Translations under genes and position numbers: made by a program
From: Caballeronia sp. LZ062
GTDB lineage: Bacteria > Pseudomonadota > Gammaproteobacteria > Burkholderiales > Burkholderiaceae
DNA length: 64,000 nt
Assembly (NCBI RefSeq): GCF_031450785.1
Contig: NZ_JARTWB010000002.1
Coordinates: 310,001 to 374,000 of the forward strand
Direction: 5' to 3'
Notes under the pieces: generated by a model
What the model was told of the DNA's origin: nothing
The model's database searches: none
Seen by the model: the letters and a program-made list of their open reading frames with translations, nothing else
Shown: piece by piece, positions 8,821-18,076 of the stretch
Layout of the letters: each line of letters starts with the position of its first letter
Numbering within the stretch: the first letter of the stretch is position 1

Positions 8821-9528
8821 TCAACGACCGGCGATAAGGCCGCCATCGACGTGAAGGATCTCGCCCGTCGTAAAGGCGGCGTCCTCGAGATACAGCACTC
8901 CCCGGACGATATCCTCCACCTCGCCGAGCTTGTTCATGGGATGAAAGGCGGCCAGCTTCTCCACCATGGCCGGATCGTGCATCGGCGTGCGGATGACGCC
9001 CGGCGCCACGGCGTTCACGCGAATGCCGCGCGCGGCGTACTCGATCGCCATGCTCTTGGTCGCGGCGTTCATCCCGCCCTTCGTCAACATGGCGATGAAG
9101 GCGGGCGAGCGCGAACTGGCGAATTCCGCCGTCGACGCCGTGATCTGGACGACATGGCCGCTGCCCTGCTCGAGCATTACCGGTATGACTCGCTGGGTGG
9201 TAAAGAAAAAGCCGTCGAGGTTGGTCTTCACCTTGAGCCGGTAATCTTCTTCGGTATATTCGGTGAACGGCTTGCCGATGAAGATGCCCGCGTTGTTCAC
9301 CAGCGTATCGATGCGGCCGAATCGGTCGAGAGCTGCCGCGACCAGACGCTTGCCCGTCTCGGGGTCGCCGATGTCGCCCGCGACGGTCACGAGGTCCGGA
9401 TCGGCTGAAGGCTGAATCGAGCGCGACGTGGCGACAACGCCGTAGCCTCGGGCGCGGAAACCGTTGACGATGCCTTCGCCGATGCCCTGCGAAGCGCCGG
9501 TGACAATGGCTACTTTCTTCTGGCTCAT
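8821..9528 (-). CDS. Short-chain dehydrogenase/reductase
   Basis: A 235-residue classical SDR. ATG at 9528 has AGGAGA seven bases upstream; an open extension to 9636 is not needed. The N-terminal cofactor motif is TGASQGIG (about residues 10-17), followed by an NNAG motif (VNNAGIF) and the active-site YxxxK region, which is altered: the sequence reads PAFIAMLTKGGM, with no Tyr at the usual position while the Lys remains. The conserved C-terminal VAPGVIRTPM and HVDGG segments are present. It is divergent from a LysR gene 107 bases away, a common regulator-target arrangement. Activity is uncertain because of the missing Tyr. Confidence 0.85.
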   Translation of the reverse strand: MSQKKVAIVTGASQGIGEGIVNGFRARGYGVVATSRSIQPSADPDLVTVAGDIGDPETGKRLVAAALDRFGRIDTLVNNAGIFIGKPFTEYTEEDYRLKVKTNLDGFFFTTQRVIPVMLEQGSGHVVQITASTAEFASSRSPAFIAMLTKGGMNAATKSMAIEYAARGIRVNAVAPGVIRTPMHDPAMVEKLAAFHPMNKLGEVEDIVRGVLYLEDAAFTTGEILHVDGGLIAGR

Positions 9529-9635
9529 GCTGTTTCTCCTGGCTGTTGAGTGAACCCGGATGCCGTTGACATCTCGCGGTATGGACAGCAGGTTATCGCT
9601 GGACTCGAGCAAAGAGGAGCCGCTATCCTCGCGCA

Positions 9636-10532
9636 ATGACTGATAAAAAACGCACAGAACTCGACTGGCAGGACATGCGGATCTTTCTGGCGCTGGGGCG
9701 CTATCGGAGCCTCTCTGCTGCGGCCCGCGCGCTGCGGGTCAATCATGCGACCGTCGCGCGCCGCGTCCAGTCTCTCGAGGAGAGCGTCGGTCAGAAGCTC
9801 GTCGAGCGCCGGCCGGAAGGCTATGTGCTGACACCTGCGGGAAACCGTGCCTTGCAGGTTGCAGCAGAGATGGAGACCGCGGCGCAGACAATGAAGCATG
9901 CGCAGGCAAGCGATGGCGAGCTCAGTGTCCGGGGCCTGGTGCGCATAAATGCACCGCCCGCGCTATGTCAGGGTTTTCTCCTCGCCCGCCTCACGCAGAT
10001 CACCGAGTCGTATCCCGGTATCGACATCGATGTTGCGACGAATCTTCGTTCCGTCAGTCTCGATCGTCACAAAGCGGATATCGCCGTGCGCGTAGGGCGC
10101 CTCGTCGACGCGGACCTTATCGCGAAGTCACTCGGTCGCATGGCGTTCGGCTTCTATGGCGCGACGGCGCAGTGCGAACGGGCCGAACGCGGAGAGGCAC
10201 CCGTGTTCGTGAGTTTCAACGAGGAAAGCGCCGACATGCCGGGCACGGACTGGCTGACACAGCATTTCCCTCACTCGCGCGTTTCCTTTCGTGCCGAGAA
10301 TCACATCTTGCAGGCGATCGCGGCGCGAGACGGTGCGGGTCTGGCGTTGCTTCCGCATTATCTGGCTCGGGGTCTGCCAGGACTCAGGCTGTGCGAGTTA
10401 GGACCGTTGCCTCCGCCGCGCGACATGTGGCTGCTCATACGCAGGCAGGACCGGAACGTGCCGACCATACGCGCGGTGATGCAGCACTTGGTCGAAGCAT
10501 TCGAGGAGAGCGCAACGCTTTTCGACGCTTGA
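9636..10532 (+). CDS. LysR-family regulator
   Basis: A 298-residue protein. The N-terminal winged helix-turn-helix spans about residues 10-68 (DMRIFLALGRYRSLSAAARAL, then ATVARRVQSLEESVGQKLVER). The periplasmic-binding-protein-like effector domain follows, with VRINAPPALCQ opening it and LLPHYLARGLPGL near the C-terminus. The AT(V)ARR helix variant resembles the LysR subgroup often seen beside short-chain dehydrogenases. It is divergent from the SDR gene and probably controls it from the 107-base shared region. Confidence 0.92.
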   Translation: MTDKKRTELDWQDMRIFLALGRYRSLSAAARALRVNHATVARRVQSLEESVGQKLVERRPEGYVLTPAGNRALQVAAEMETAAQTMKHAQASDGELSVRGLVRINAPPALCQGFLLARLTQITESYPGIDIDVATNLRSVSLDRHKADIAVRVGRLVDADLIAKSLGRMAFGFYGATAQCERAERGEAPVFVSFNEESADMPGTDWLTQHFPHSRVSFRAENHILQAIAARDGAGLALLPHYLARGLPGLRLCELGPLPPPRDMWLLIRRQDRNVPTIRAVMQHLVEAFEESATLFDA

Positions 10533-10628
10533 AGTTTCGGCGCGTTGGTGCGGCGGTCTTCGGGGGCCAGTCGGCACGGAATGGCGTGCGGTTCGGGCGG
10601 AACGCGTTCGCCACCCGCCACACCTTCC

Positions 10629-11477
10629 CTAATCGATCCGTCTGCGCGTCGAAATGGCCGAGGCCGTCGAGATGACGAGATCGGCGACGCGGCGTTCATC
10701 GCGGTCCGCCTTCCACCGCGAGCGCGCCACGGCGATGTTCACCGCGCCAATGCCGCGTCCGTGCGCGTTGGTGATCGCCGCAGCCGTCGAGATGTCGCTC
10801 ACGAAGTATTCGTCCTCCGTGTGCGCGTAGCCCTGCTTGCGGATCTGCGTGATGCGCTCCTTGATCTTGCGCGGCTGATGCACCGTCGATGCCGTGTACT
10901 GCACGAGATTCGAGCGCGACAGAATATCGTCGATATCGCCGTCGTCGAGAGTCGCGAGAATGGCGAGGCCCGGCGCGGTGCAATAAGCCGGCAAGCGCGA
11001 GCCGGTGATCACATGCGCGTTGAACACGTTGCGGCTCACGATGCGCAAAACGAAGACAATATCCGTGTCGTCGAGCACGGTGAGGTTCGTCGCCTCTTCG
11101 GTCTCCGAGCCGAGTTGCTGAAGATAAGGCGTCGCGCGGCTCACGAGCTGATTGGACGTCAGATAGTGGTAAGTGAAGTCGAGCAGGCGCGGCGACAGCT
11201 CGTACTTGCGGCTGTCCGGGTCCTTGAAGAGATAGCCGAGCGCGCTGAGCGTATAGGTAAAGCGCTGCGTGGCGCTCATATCGAAGCCCGTCAGCGACGC
11301 GATCTCCGACAGCGACAGTTGCCGCTTGGTGCCGTCGAAGGCCGTGAGCACTTTCATCGCCTTTTCGACGGACTGCACATAGAGCGAAGATGCGCTCGGG
11401 TCCGCCGAATCACCGCCCGCCTTCTTTGCGGGCACTCGGCGCCTGCGCGTGGCTGTGGTCCTCGAATCGTCGCTCAT
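10629..11477 (-). CDS. IclR-family regulator
   Basis: A 282-residue protein starting at ATG 11477 (GAGAG just upstream); ATG 11486 is an alternative. The first about 35 residues are basic and disordered. The winged helix-turn-helix (SVEKAMKVLTAFDGTKRQLSLSEIASLTGFDMSATQRFTYTL, about 38-80) is followed by an IclR effector-binding domain with RVPAYCTAPG-like LPAYCTAPGLAIL and a C-terminal GAVNIAVARSRW. It ends the region of the uptake operon, 56 bases after the acyl-CoA ligase gene on the same strand, so it likely governs that operon in response to a catabolite. Confidence 0.92.
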   Translation of the reverse strand: MSDDSRTTATRRRRVPAKKAGGDSADPSASSLYVQSVEKAMKVLTAFDGTKRQLSLSEIASLTGFDMSATQRFTYTLSALGYLFKDPDSRKYELSPRLLDFTYHYLTSNQLVSRATPYLQQLGSETEEATNLTVLDDTDIVFVLRIVSRNVFNAHVITGSRLPAYCTAPGLAILATLDDGDIDDILSRSNLVQYTASTVHQPRKIKERITQIRKQGYAHTEDEYFVSDISTAAAITNAHGRGIGAVNIAVARSRWKADRDERRVADLVISTASAISTRRRID

Positions 11478-11533
11478 CGCTCTCATGTCGTTCTGTGTGG
11501 ATGGCGAATTATCACATGGCGCCATCCCGCTAT

Positions 11534-13087
11534 CTATGCGCGATAGTCGGCTCGCTCGGCCGCGAGCCGGTCCCATGCATCGTCTACGTGACGGGGCAAA
11601 AGGTGCTTGCGGATGCGTTCGCTGGCCGTCATTTCGAAGCCCGGCACCGCGCGGTAATAGCGCGGCAACTGAAAACTCGCAAGCCGTTCGCGCGCCCACG
11701 CGTGCAGCGTTTCCCATTCGACGGGCGCATCCTTGAACTGCACGTTGAGCAGGATGTCCTGCTCGCCGATAGCCGATGCCACGCCGATCGCCGCGCTCGC
11801 GCGCACCGCCGGATGCGTGGCGAAGATGCGTTCGATCTCCCACGCCGATACGTTTTCGCCGCGCACGCGCATGCTGTCCGTCTGCCGGCCGATGAAGAAC
11901 AGATCGCCATCGGCGTCGCGACGCGCGCGGTCGCCCGTATGCAGCTTGCCGTTGCGCAGCGCGGCGCGAGTCGCATCGGGATTCTTCAGGTAGGCCGGCA
12001 GGAACGTGCCTTCCACCTTGCTCGACAGCACGATCTCACCGGCTTCGCCCGGCTTCGCAGGCAGGCCGTTTTCGTCGAGCAGTTCGACCTCGAGCCACGG
12101 CAGTGCGCGGCCGATCGAACCCGGCTTGCCCGTCACGTTCAGCGTCGCGAAGCTCGCGCATTCGGTCATGCCGTAGCACTCGCGCAGACGCACGCCGAGG
12201 CGCGACTGAACCGCTTCCCACGCCGATGCGCTCACGCCCGCGCCCCACGCGACGCGCAACGTATGCGCCGCCGGCTGCGCGGATTCGGGCAGCCGCATGA
12301 GAATGTCGAGCACGCCGCCGAGGTAATGCAGCTGCGTCGCGCCCGCGCGCTCGACCTGCGGCCAGAAGCGCGAAGCGGAAAAGCGCGGCACTGCGTGCAG
12401 CGTGACGGCTTCGAGAAACGGCAGCAGCAGCATCTGCGCGCCGCCGATATGGCACAGCGGTTCCCATAGGAACAGCCGGTCGCCCGCGCGCACATCGGCT
12501 ACACGCAACGCGGCCTCGCTCGCAATGCGCATCATGCGATGCGTGAAGATCACGCCTTTGGGCGCGCCCGTGGTGCCCGACGTGTAGATGATGCACAGCG
12601 GGTCGTCCACGGCGATGGCGGGCGTCGCGAAGGCATCGTTCGTATCGCCCGGATCGAACGCCGGCAAGTGCGTGCGACGCGCGTGGCCGCAGTCGATCAG
12701 CGCGGTCGCCGCATCGAATTCGTCGTCGATGACGAAGAGCTTGGGCTCGGCGTGCTGCACCAGATATTCAAGGCCCGCCGCACGCAGCTTCGTGTTCACC
12801 GGAACCCAGACGAGGCCGCTCAGCACGAGCGCGTAGATCAGGTGGATATGCTCGGCGCTGTTGCCGAGCATTACCGCGACGCGGTCGCCCGCGACGAGAC
12901 CGGCATCCGCGAACCAGCGCTGCAATTGCGCAATGCGCCGCGACGCTTCCCCGCACGTAATGGCGTGTTCGTCGAAGTGGACGACGGTGCGCTCGGGCGC
13001 GGCGCGCAAGCCTGCGGCGAGCAGCGGCGCGCAGTCGAGTTCGTCGTCTGCGTGGCGATGAGCGAAGTATTCGGAGTATCGATGCAT
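11534..13087 (-). CDS. AMP-dependent acyl-CoA ligase (CaiC-like)
   Basis: A 517-residue ANL-superfamily adenylate-forming enzyme. The P-loop-like AMP motif IIYTSGTTGAPKGVIFTH lies near residues 165-182, ECYGMTEC near 311, HTGDRARRDADGDLFFIGR near 400, and the C-terminal Lys region ASERIRKHLL near 495. Together these indicate ATP-dependent activation of a carboxylic acid to its CoA thioester. The overall layout resembles carnitine/crotonobetaine-CoA ligases, but the substrate is not proven. It follows the permease gene by 45 bases in an operon with ABC transport genes and a crotonase, so it probably activates the imported compound. Confidence 0.88.
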   Translation of the reverse strand: MHRYSEYFAHRHADDELDCAPLLAAGLRAAPERTVVHFDEHAITCGEASRRIAQLQRWFADAGLVAGDRVAVMLGNSAEHIHLIYALVLSGLVWVPVNTKLRAAGLEYLVQHAEPKLFVIDDEFDAATALIDCGHARRTHLPAFDPGDTNDAFATPAIAVDDPLCIIYTSGTTGAPKGVIFTHRMMRIASEAALRVADVRAGDRLFLWEPLCHIGGAQMLLLPFLEAVTLHAVPRFSASRFWPQVERAGATQLHYLGGVLDILMRLPESAQPAAHTLRVAWGAGVSASAWEAVQSRLGVRLRECYGMTECASFATLNVTGKPGSIGRALPWLEVELLDENGLPAKPGEAGEIVLSSKVEGTFLPAYLKNPDATRAALRNGKLHTGDRARRDADGDLFFIGRQTDSMRVRGENVSAWEIERIFATHPAVRASAAIGVASAIGEQDILLNVQFKDAPVEWETLHAWARERLASFQLPRYYRAVPGFEMTASERIRKHLLPRHVDDAWDRLAAERADYRA

Positions 13088-13132
13088 GTCTGAAGCAGGT
13101 CGGGAGCAGGTCGAAAGCAGGCCGGGAGCAAA

Positions 13133-14914
13133 TCAGCGCGCGCGGCGCTTGAGCCACGAGGAAACCGCGACCACCAGCGCGATCAGCACGATGAGCGTGG
13201 TCGAGACCGCCGCCAGCGTCGGCGTGACGGCGAGTTGGATGTCGTCCCACATTTGCTTGGGCAGCGTCGAGTTGATGCCGCCGCTCACGAAGATGGCGAT
13301 GGTGAGATCGTCGAAGGAGACGAGGAACGCGAACAGGAATGCGGCTGTGACGCTCGCCATTAGAAGCGGCAGCACGATCGACGTGATGCGGCGCAAGGGC
13401 GATGCGCCCATCACGCGCGCGGCGTCGTCGAGCCGCCAGTCGAAACGCTGGAAGCCCGCCGCGAGCGTGACGACCACATAGGGAATGGCGAGCACCGTGT
13501 GACCGATCACGAGGCCGAGGTTGGTGCCCGTCAGCCCGAAACGTCCGAACAGGTACAGAAGGCCGACTGCCACGACGATGCGCGGCACGATCAGCGGCGC
13601 GACCAGCAGCGCGAATACCGGCTTGCTCGCGCGGCGCGGCATGCGCGTCATCGCGAGCGTCGCGCCGAAGCCGAGAAGAAGCGACAGCAGCGCGGTGCCG
13701 AGACCGACTTCGAACGAGCGCACGATGGCGCTGTGCCACACGGGCGATTCGAGAAAGGTGCCGAACCATCGTGTGCTCACGAGCTTCGGCGGAAACGCGA
13801 TGTAGTCGCTCTTCGTGAACGCATACGGAATGACCGACAGCACCGGCAAGACCAGCACGGCCATGACGACGCACGTGTAAAGCCCGAGCGGGCTCGCCGC
13901 GCGTGCGGTCGTATCCGCGTGCACTTTGCGACGCATCATGAAGGGCGCGAAGAAGCGGCCTGCCGCGATGAGCAAGCGAAGCCTGAAGCCTGCCGCACGG
14001 GAGCCGCGCGAACGCTCGGTGACTTCACCCGCAAGCGATGTCAGCCCGACCATGCGGTCATAGACGAAGAAGATGACGATGGAACAGACGAGCAACACGG
14101 TCGAAAGCGCGCCGGCGAACTTCATGTCGAAGAGTTCGAGCACGGACGAAATCACCAGTTGCGCGATCATCGTTTCTTTCGGCGAGCCGAGCAGCGCCGG
14201 CACGATGAAAAAGCCGAGGCTCGAGATGAACACGAGCAAGCCCGCCGCCGCCACGCCCGGCGACGAGAGCGGCAAAAACACGGTGAAGAAGCTCGTGGTG
14301 CGATCCGCGCCGAGCGTTTCGGCCGCCTGCGCGAGGCGCTCGTCGATGCCGCGCATGACCGGAAGCATGGTCATCACGGCGAGCGGCAGCATCGAATGCA
14401 CCATGCCGATGAGTACGCCCGTCAACGATGGAATGGTGCCGCTCGTCTCGTGCACGAGACCGAGCGACAGCGCGATGGTCGAGAGCACGCCGGTCTTCGA
14501 CAGCAGCAGCATCCACGCGTAGGTCTTGACGAGATAGCTGGTCCAGAACGGCAGCATGATCCACAGCAGCCAGCGTTCGCGCACGCGCTCCGACAGACGG
14601 CTCAACATGTAGGCCACCGGATAGCCGAGCAGGATGGACAGCGCCGCGGTCATGAACGAAATGCCGAACGTGATGCCTAGCACCTTCGCATAGACCGGCG
14701 TGCGCGCGATGCGCTCGAACTGCGCTAAGCCGATTTGCCCATCGGCGCTCACGAGGCCGCCTTGCAGAATCTCGCCCACCGGCACGACGAAAAACACCAG
14801 CAAGAAAAGGAGCGTCGGCAGAATCGGCAGGATGCGCAGCGTGCGCGCGATCCACACCGAACGCCCGCGCCGCGATGCCTCGTTCTCGCGTTGCGCATGC
14901 AGTGCAAGGGTCAT
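13133..14914 (-). CDS. Fused double ABC permease (PotB-PotC-like in one chain)
   Basis: A 593-residue membrane protein with two complete binding-protein-dependent permease domains. The first spans about residues 25-290, with EAA loop AETLGADRTTSFFTVFLP (about 198-215). A basic cytoplasmic linker follows (about 298-335). The second spans about 345-590, with EAA loop DAARVMGASPLRRITSIVLP (about 497-516). Spermidine/putrescine-type importers normally use two separate permeases; fusion is more typical of FbpB/ThiP-type systems. It lies between the ATPase gene (9-base gap) and the ligase gene. Confidence 0.92.
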   Translation of the reverse strand: MTLALHAQRENEASRRGRSVWIARTLRILPILPTLLFLLVFFVVPVGEILQGGLVSADGQIGLAQFERIARTPVYAKVLGITFGISFMTAALSILLGYPVAYMLSRLSERVRERWLLWIMLPFWTSYLVKTYAWMLLLSKTGVLSTIALSLGLVHETSGTIPSLTGVLIGMVHSMLPLAVMTMLPVMRGIDERLAQAAETLGADRTTSFFTVFLPLSSPGVAAAGLLVFISSLGFFIVPALLGSPKETMIAQLVISSVLELFDMKFAGALSTVLLVCSIVIFFVYDRMVGLTSLAGEVTERSRGSRAAGFRLRLLIAAGRFFAPFMMRRKVHADTTARAASPLGLYTCVVMAVLVLPVLSVIPYAFTKSDYIAFPPKLVSTRWFGTFLESPVWHSAIVRSFEVGLGTALLSLLLGFGATLAMTRMPRRASKPVFALLVAPLIVPRIVVAVGLLYLFGRFGLTGTNLGLVIGHTVLAIPYVVVTLAAGFQRFDWRLDDAARVMGASPLRRITSIVLPLLMASVTAAFLFAFLVSFDDLTIAIFVSGGINSTLPKQMWDDIQLAVTPTLAAVSTTLIVLIALVVAVSSWLKRRAR

Positions 14915-14923
14915 GGCATGTCC

Positions 14924-15985
14924 TCAGGCGTTCAGAAGCGTCGTGCGATACGGGTCCCACACGAGGCCCACGCGATCGCCGATGCGCGGGCTCACGCTGC
15001 GCTCGCAGCGCACCGTGAGCGCGCTGCCGTCGTTCATCTCGAGCTGCACGCGCGTGTCGCTGCCGAAGAACACGACCTCGGCGATGGTGCCGTCGACAAA
15101 GCCGCTTTGCGGTTCGACGAGACGCGGCGCCTCGGGGCGCACCAGCAAGGTGTGACGCGCGGCGGGCCTGATCGACGCCCCGAGCGGCAACGGAATGCGC
15201 CCGCCCGCCGCGAGCAGGATCGGCTCGCCGCCGCTGCCGCGCGCTTCGTCGAGCGCGCCTTCGAGCAGGTTCGAGTGTCCGATGAAGCCCGCCGCGAAAC
15301 GCGTGGCGGGACGGTCGTAAAGATCGGCGGGCGTACCCACTTGTTCCACGCGCGCCTGGTTCATGAGGCAAATGCGGTCGGAGAGGGTAAGCGCTTCGTC
15401 CTGATCGTGCGTGACATAGACGAAGGTCGCGCCGAGTTCTTTGTGCAGGCGGCGTATTTCCGCCTGCATGTGCTCGCGCAGCTTCTTGTCGAGCGCGCCG
15501 AGCGGTTCGTCGAGCAGGATCACTGACGGCCGATAGGCGAAGCAGCGTGCCAGCGCGATGCGTTGCTGCTGTCCGCCCGACAGTTCCTTCGGAAAGCGCT
15601 TCGCGTATTCGGTCATGCGCACCATGGCGAGCGATTCGTCGACGGCCGTGCGCACTTCGTCGCGCGATTTGCGGCGCATACGCAGACCGTAGGCGACGTT
15701 GTCCCACACGCTCATGTGCGGGAAGAGCGCATAGCTCTGGAACACCATGCCGATGCCGCGCTTGCCCGGCTCCATGTGCGTCACGTCGCGCCCGTCGATC
15801 TCGATGCGTCCCGCGCTCGGCGCGACGAGACCCGAGATCATCTGCAACAACGTGGTCTTGCCCGAACCCGAGGGACCGAGCAGCGTGAGGAACTCGCCCG
15901 CCTGCACGGCGAGGTCTGTCGGTTCCAGCGCCGTCGTGTCGCCGTAGCGCTTCGCAATGCCGATCGCCTCGAGTTTCGAGCTCAT
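14924..15985 (-). CDS. ABC transporter ATPase, PotA-like
   Basis: A 353-residue ATPase. Walker A is GPSGSGKTT (37-45), the signature is LSGGQ (135-139), Walker B is VILLDEP (155-161), and the switch His is in VYVTHDQDEA. A C-terminal TOBE-like domain (about 240-353) is typical of the polyamine/sugar/iron importer class. It energises the neighbouring double permease; the ATPase gene is immediately upstream of the permease gene and 10 bases after the binding-protein gene. Confidence 0.95.
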   Translation of the reverse strand: MSSKLEAIGIAKRYGDTTALEPTDLAVQAGEFLTLLGPSGSGKTTLLQMISGLVAPSAGRIEIDGRDVTHMEPGKRGIGMVFQSYALFPHMSVWDNVAYGLRMRRKSRDEVRTAVDESLAMVRMTEYAKRFPKELSGGQQQRIALARCFAYRPSVILLDEPLGALDKKLREHMQAEIRRLHKELGATFVYVTHDQDEALTLSDRICLMNQARVEQVGTPADLYDRPATRFAAGFIGHSNLLEGALDEARGSGGEPILLAAGGRIPLPLGASIRPAARHTLLVRPEAPRLVEPQSGFVDGTIAEVVFFGSDTRVQLEMNDGSALTVRCERSVSPRIGDRVGLVWDPYRTTLLNA

Positions 15986-15995
15986 CGTCCGCTCC

Positions 15996-17057
15996 TCAGG
16001 AAATGATCCACGAATTGAATCGTTCGGTGACTTTCTGCCGGTTCGCCTCCCACCATTGCGGACTCGGCAGCTTCATGTCCTTGATGTTGTCCGGCGCGGT
16101 GGGCAAGAGCGCCGCGCGGTCTTTGCCGATGGTGTCGAACGCGCGCTTGTTGGTCGGCCCGTAGGCGAGCGTGCGCGTGAGCAGCGCCTGGCGCTTCGCG
16201 TCGGCGCAAAAGCGCACGAACTGCTTGGCCGCATCGGCGCGCGGCGTGCCCTTCGGAATGCCCCAGCCTTCGATCGAATAGAGTCCCTGATTCCATACGA
16301 TCGTGACCGGCGCGCCCGCGTCCTTCGCGGCTTGCGCGCGGCCGTTCCACGCCGAGATCATGTCGACGTCGCCGCTCTGGATCGCCTGCATCGCCTGTGC
16401 GCCGGAAGTCCACCAGATGTCGATGTGCGGCTTGATCTTGTCGAGGCTCTTGAAGGCGCGGTCCACATCGAGCGGATAGAGCTTGTCGAGGGGCACGCCG
16501 TCGGCGAGCAGCGCCTGTTCGAGCGTGTCGAGCGGGCTGCGGCGCAGGCAGCGGCGGCCCGGAAACTTCTTGACGTCCCAGAAGTCCGCCCATGACTTCG
16601 GGCCGTTGTCCTTGAACTTGTCGGCGCGGTATGCGAGCACCGTCGAATAGACGTCGACGCCGAGCCAGTTCGGCGTGATGGCCTCCGGCATGATGTCCGG
16701 AAAGTCGCCCGGTTTGAGTCCGATGGGTTCCAGCAGACCCTTCGATTCCAGATACGGAATGTCGGCGGACAGCGTGAGCGTGGTCACATCCCACACGTAG
16801 TTCTTCGTCTGCACCATCGCCGCGAACTGCGCGACCGGCTGCGATTCTCGCGCGACGCTCACGACCTTGATGCCGGTGGCTTTTTCGAACGGATCGTAGA
16901 ACGCCTCGCGATAAGCCGTGGTGTACGGGCCGCCCGGGTCCGACACCACGATCTGCTTGCTTTCTGCGCGCGCGGCAAGCGGCATTGCGCCGGCGAGGGC
17001 GAGGGCGCCCGCGCCGTGGAGAACGCGGCGGCGCGTCGGGTTGAAGTCTTGCGTCAT
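15996..17057 (-). CDS. Periplasmic solute-binding protein, PotD-like
   Basis: A 353-residue protein with an N-terminal export signal containing a twin-arginine-like TRRRVLHGAGALALAGA stretch and probable cleavage after AARA (near residue 31). The mature part starts QIVVSDPGGPYTTAYREAFYDPFEKATG, the usual opening of family-1 extracellular solute-binding proteins of the PotD/FbpA type. It presents substrate to the downstream ATPase/permease. An acidic-binding-pocket reading for polyamines cannot be confirmed; the operon's ligase suggests a carboxylate ligand instead. Confidence 0.93.
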   Translation of the reverse strand: MTQDFNPTRRRVLHGAGALALAGAMPLAARAESKQIVVSDPGGPYTTAYREAFYDPFEKATGIKVVSVARESQPVAQFAAMVQTKNYVWDVTTLTLSADIPYLESKGLLEPIGLKPGDFPDIMPEAITPNWLGVDVYSTVLAYRADKFKDNGPKSWADFWDVKKFPGRRCLRRSPLDTLEQALLADGVPLDKLYPLDVDRAFKSLDKIKPHIDIWWTSGAQAMQAIQSGDVDMISAWNGRAQAAKDAGAPVTIVWNQGLYSIEGWGIPKGTPRADAAKQFVRFCADAKRQALLTRTLAYGPTNKRAFDTIGKDRAALLPTAPDNIKDMKLPSPQWWEANRQKVTERFNSWIIS

Positions 17058-17109
17058 GTTCAGGTCTCCCGCACTGGGATTGAGAGGAACGGCCCGCTTT
17101 CAGCCCGAT

Positions 17110-17871
17110 TTACTTCGCGCGCTTTTTGAAGAACTCTTCCATCATGCGTGCCGGCTCACCGGATTCGTACGCTTCGCGCTGAATGCGCATACCGGCTTCG
17201 ATGCAGTCGATAAAGCCGGGCTCCGTCATTTCGCGAAAGCGCTGCTTGTCGAGACGCATGGCGACCGGCGGTTTGGCGGCAAGCTCGGTGGCGATCTCCA
17301 GCGCCTTCTCAAACACCTTCTCCTCCGGCACGAGGTGATGAATCAGGCCGATGCGATGGCACTCTTCCGCGTCCATCAGACGCCCCGTCAGCGTGAGTTC
17401 GATGGTCCGCGACATGCCGAGCATCGCGTTCATGATCCACGGACCCGTGGTGCTGGCGATGCCCGCGTTGATTTCCGGCTGTCCCATGCGCACGCCCGGG
17501 TGCCCGACACGAATGTCGCCCAGCAGCGTCACCTGGAACGCGGAGCCTGCGGCGGTGCCGTTGAGCGCCATGACGAGCGGCTTCTTCAGGCCGCGCAGCG
17601 CGGCGTAATAGCGTTGCCATTCCTTCACCCATTCCACGGCGCGCTCGCCGTCGAAGTCGTGCGCTTCGGACAGATCCTGTCCCGCCGAGAACGCGCGATT
17701 GCCCGCGCCGGTCATGATGATCGCGGCGACTTCGTCGTCGTCGTTGTAGCGATCGAGCGCGTCGATGATCTTGTTGCGCATCGGCGTCGTCCAGGCATTG
17801 AGGCGCTCCGGGCGATTCAGCGTGATGACCGCTACGCGGCCGTGACTCGAGAACAGAACGTCGTCATCCAT
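17110..17871 (-). CDS. Enoyl-CoA hydratase/isomerase (crotonase family)
   Basis: A 253-residue crotonase starting at ATG 17871. A longer reading from TTG 17934 would run through the promoter and is rejected. Visible family features are the oxyanion-hole segments GAGNRAFSAGQDLSEA and ALNGTAAGSAFQVTLLGDIRV, the MGQPEINAGI motif, and a C-terminal helical region. The family hydrates or isomerises enoyl-CoA thioesters. It is the first gene of the operon that also encodes the ABC importer and the CoA ligase, so it likely acts on the CoA ester of the imported acid (compare the CaiC/CaiD pairing). The ribosome site is weak. Confidence 0.9.
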   Translation of the reverse strand: MDDDVLFSSHGRVAVITLNRPERLNAWTTPMRNKIIDALDRYNDDDEVAAIIMTGAGNRAFSAGQDLSEAHDFDGERAVEWVKEWQRYYAALRGLKKPLVMALNGTAAGSAFQVTLLGDIRVGHPGVRMGQPEINAGIASTTGPWIMNAMLGMSRTIELTLTGRLMDAEECHRIGLIHHLVPEEKVFEKALEIATELAAKPPVAMRLDKQRFREMTEPGFIDCIEAGMRIQREAYESGEPARMMEEFFKKRAK

Positions 17872-17905
17872 GGTTATCGCATCGCAATAGTTGATGGTGT
17901 AATGC

Positions 17906-17934
17906 AATATAGGCTCATCAAAAATCGGATGCAA
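17906..17934 (-). promoter_or_regulatory. Probable sigma-70 promoter of the uptake/CoA operon
   Basis: On the minus strand TTGCAT (17934-17929), a 17-base spacer and TATATT (17911-17906) precede the crotonase ATG at 17871 by 35 bases. It is the only good promoter seen upstream of the six co-directional genes that run down to the IclR gene. Confidence 0.7.
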
Positions 17935-18076
17935 GCGGGTTTACGAGGTCAATCGCGGAACGCCGCGGGCTGTCGCGCGCAGGCTTGCTCGCAGGCGGAT
18001 CGAGGCGTGAGAACGGTGCGCCGAGAAAAATCTGCGACGACCGGCGTGGTCGCGGTTCGGCCAAGTGCGCGGCAAT

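Noticed and set aside
17872..17934. A longer crotonase starting at TTG 17934
   Set aside because: The extra codons coincide with a good -35/-10 promoter, and the protein family starts at the internal ATG.
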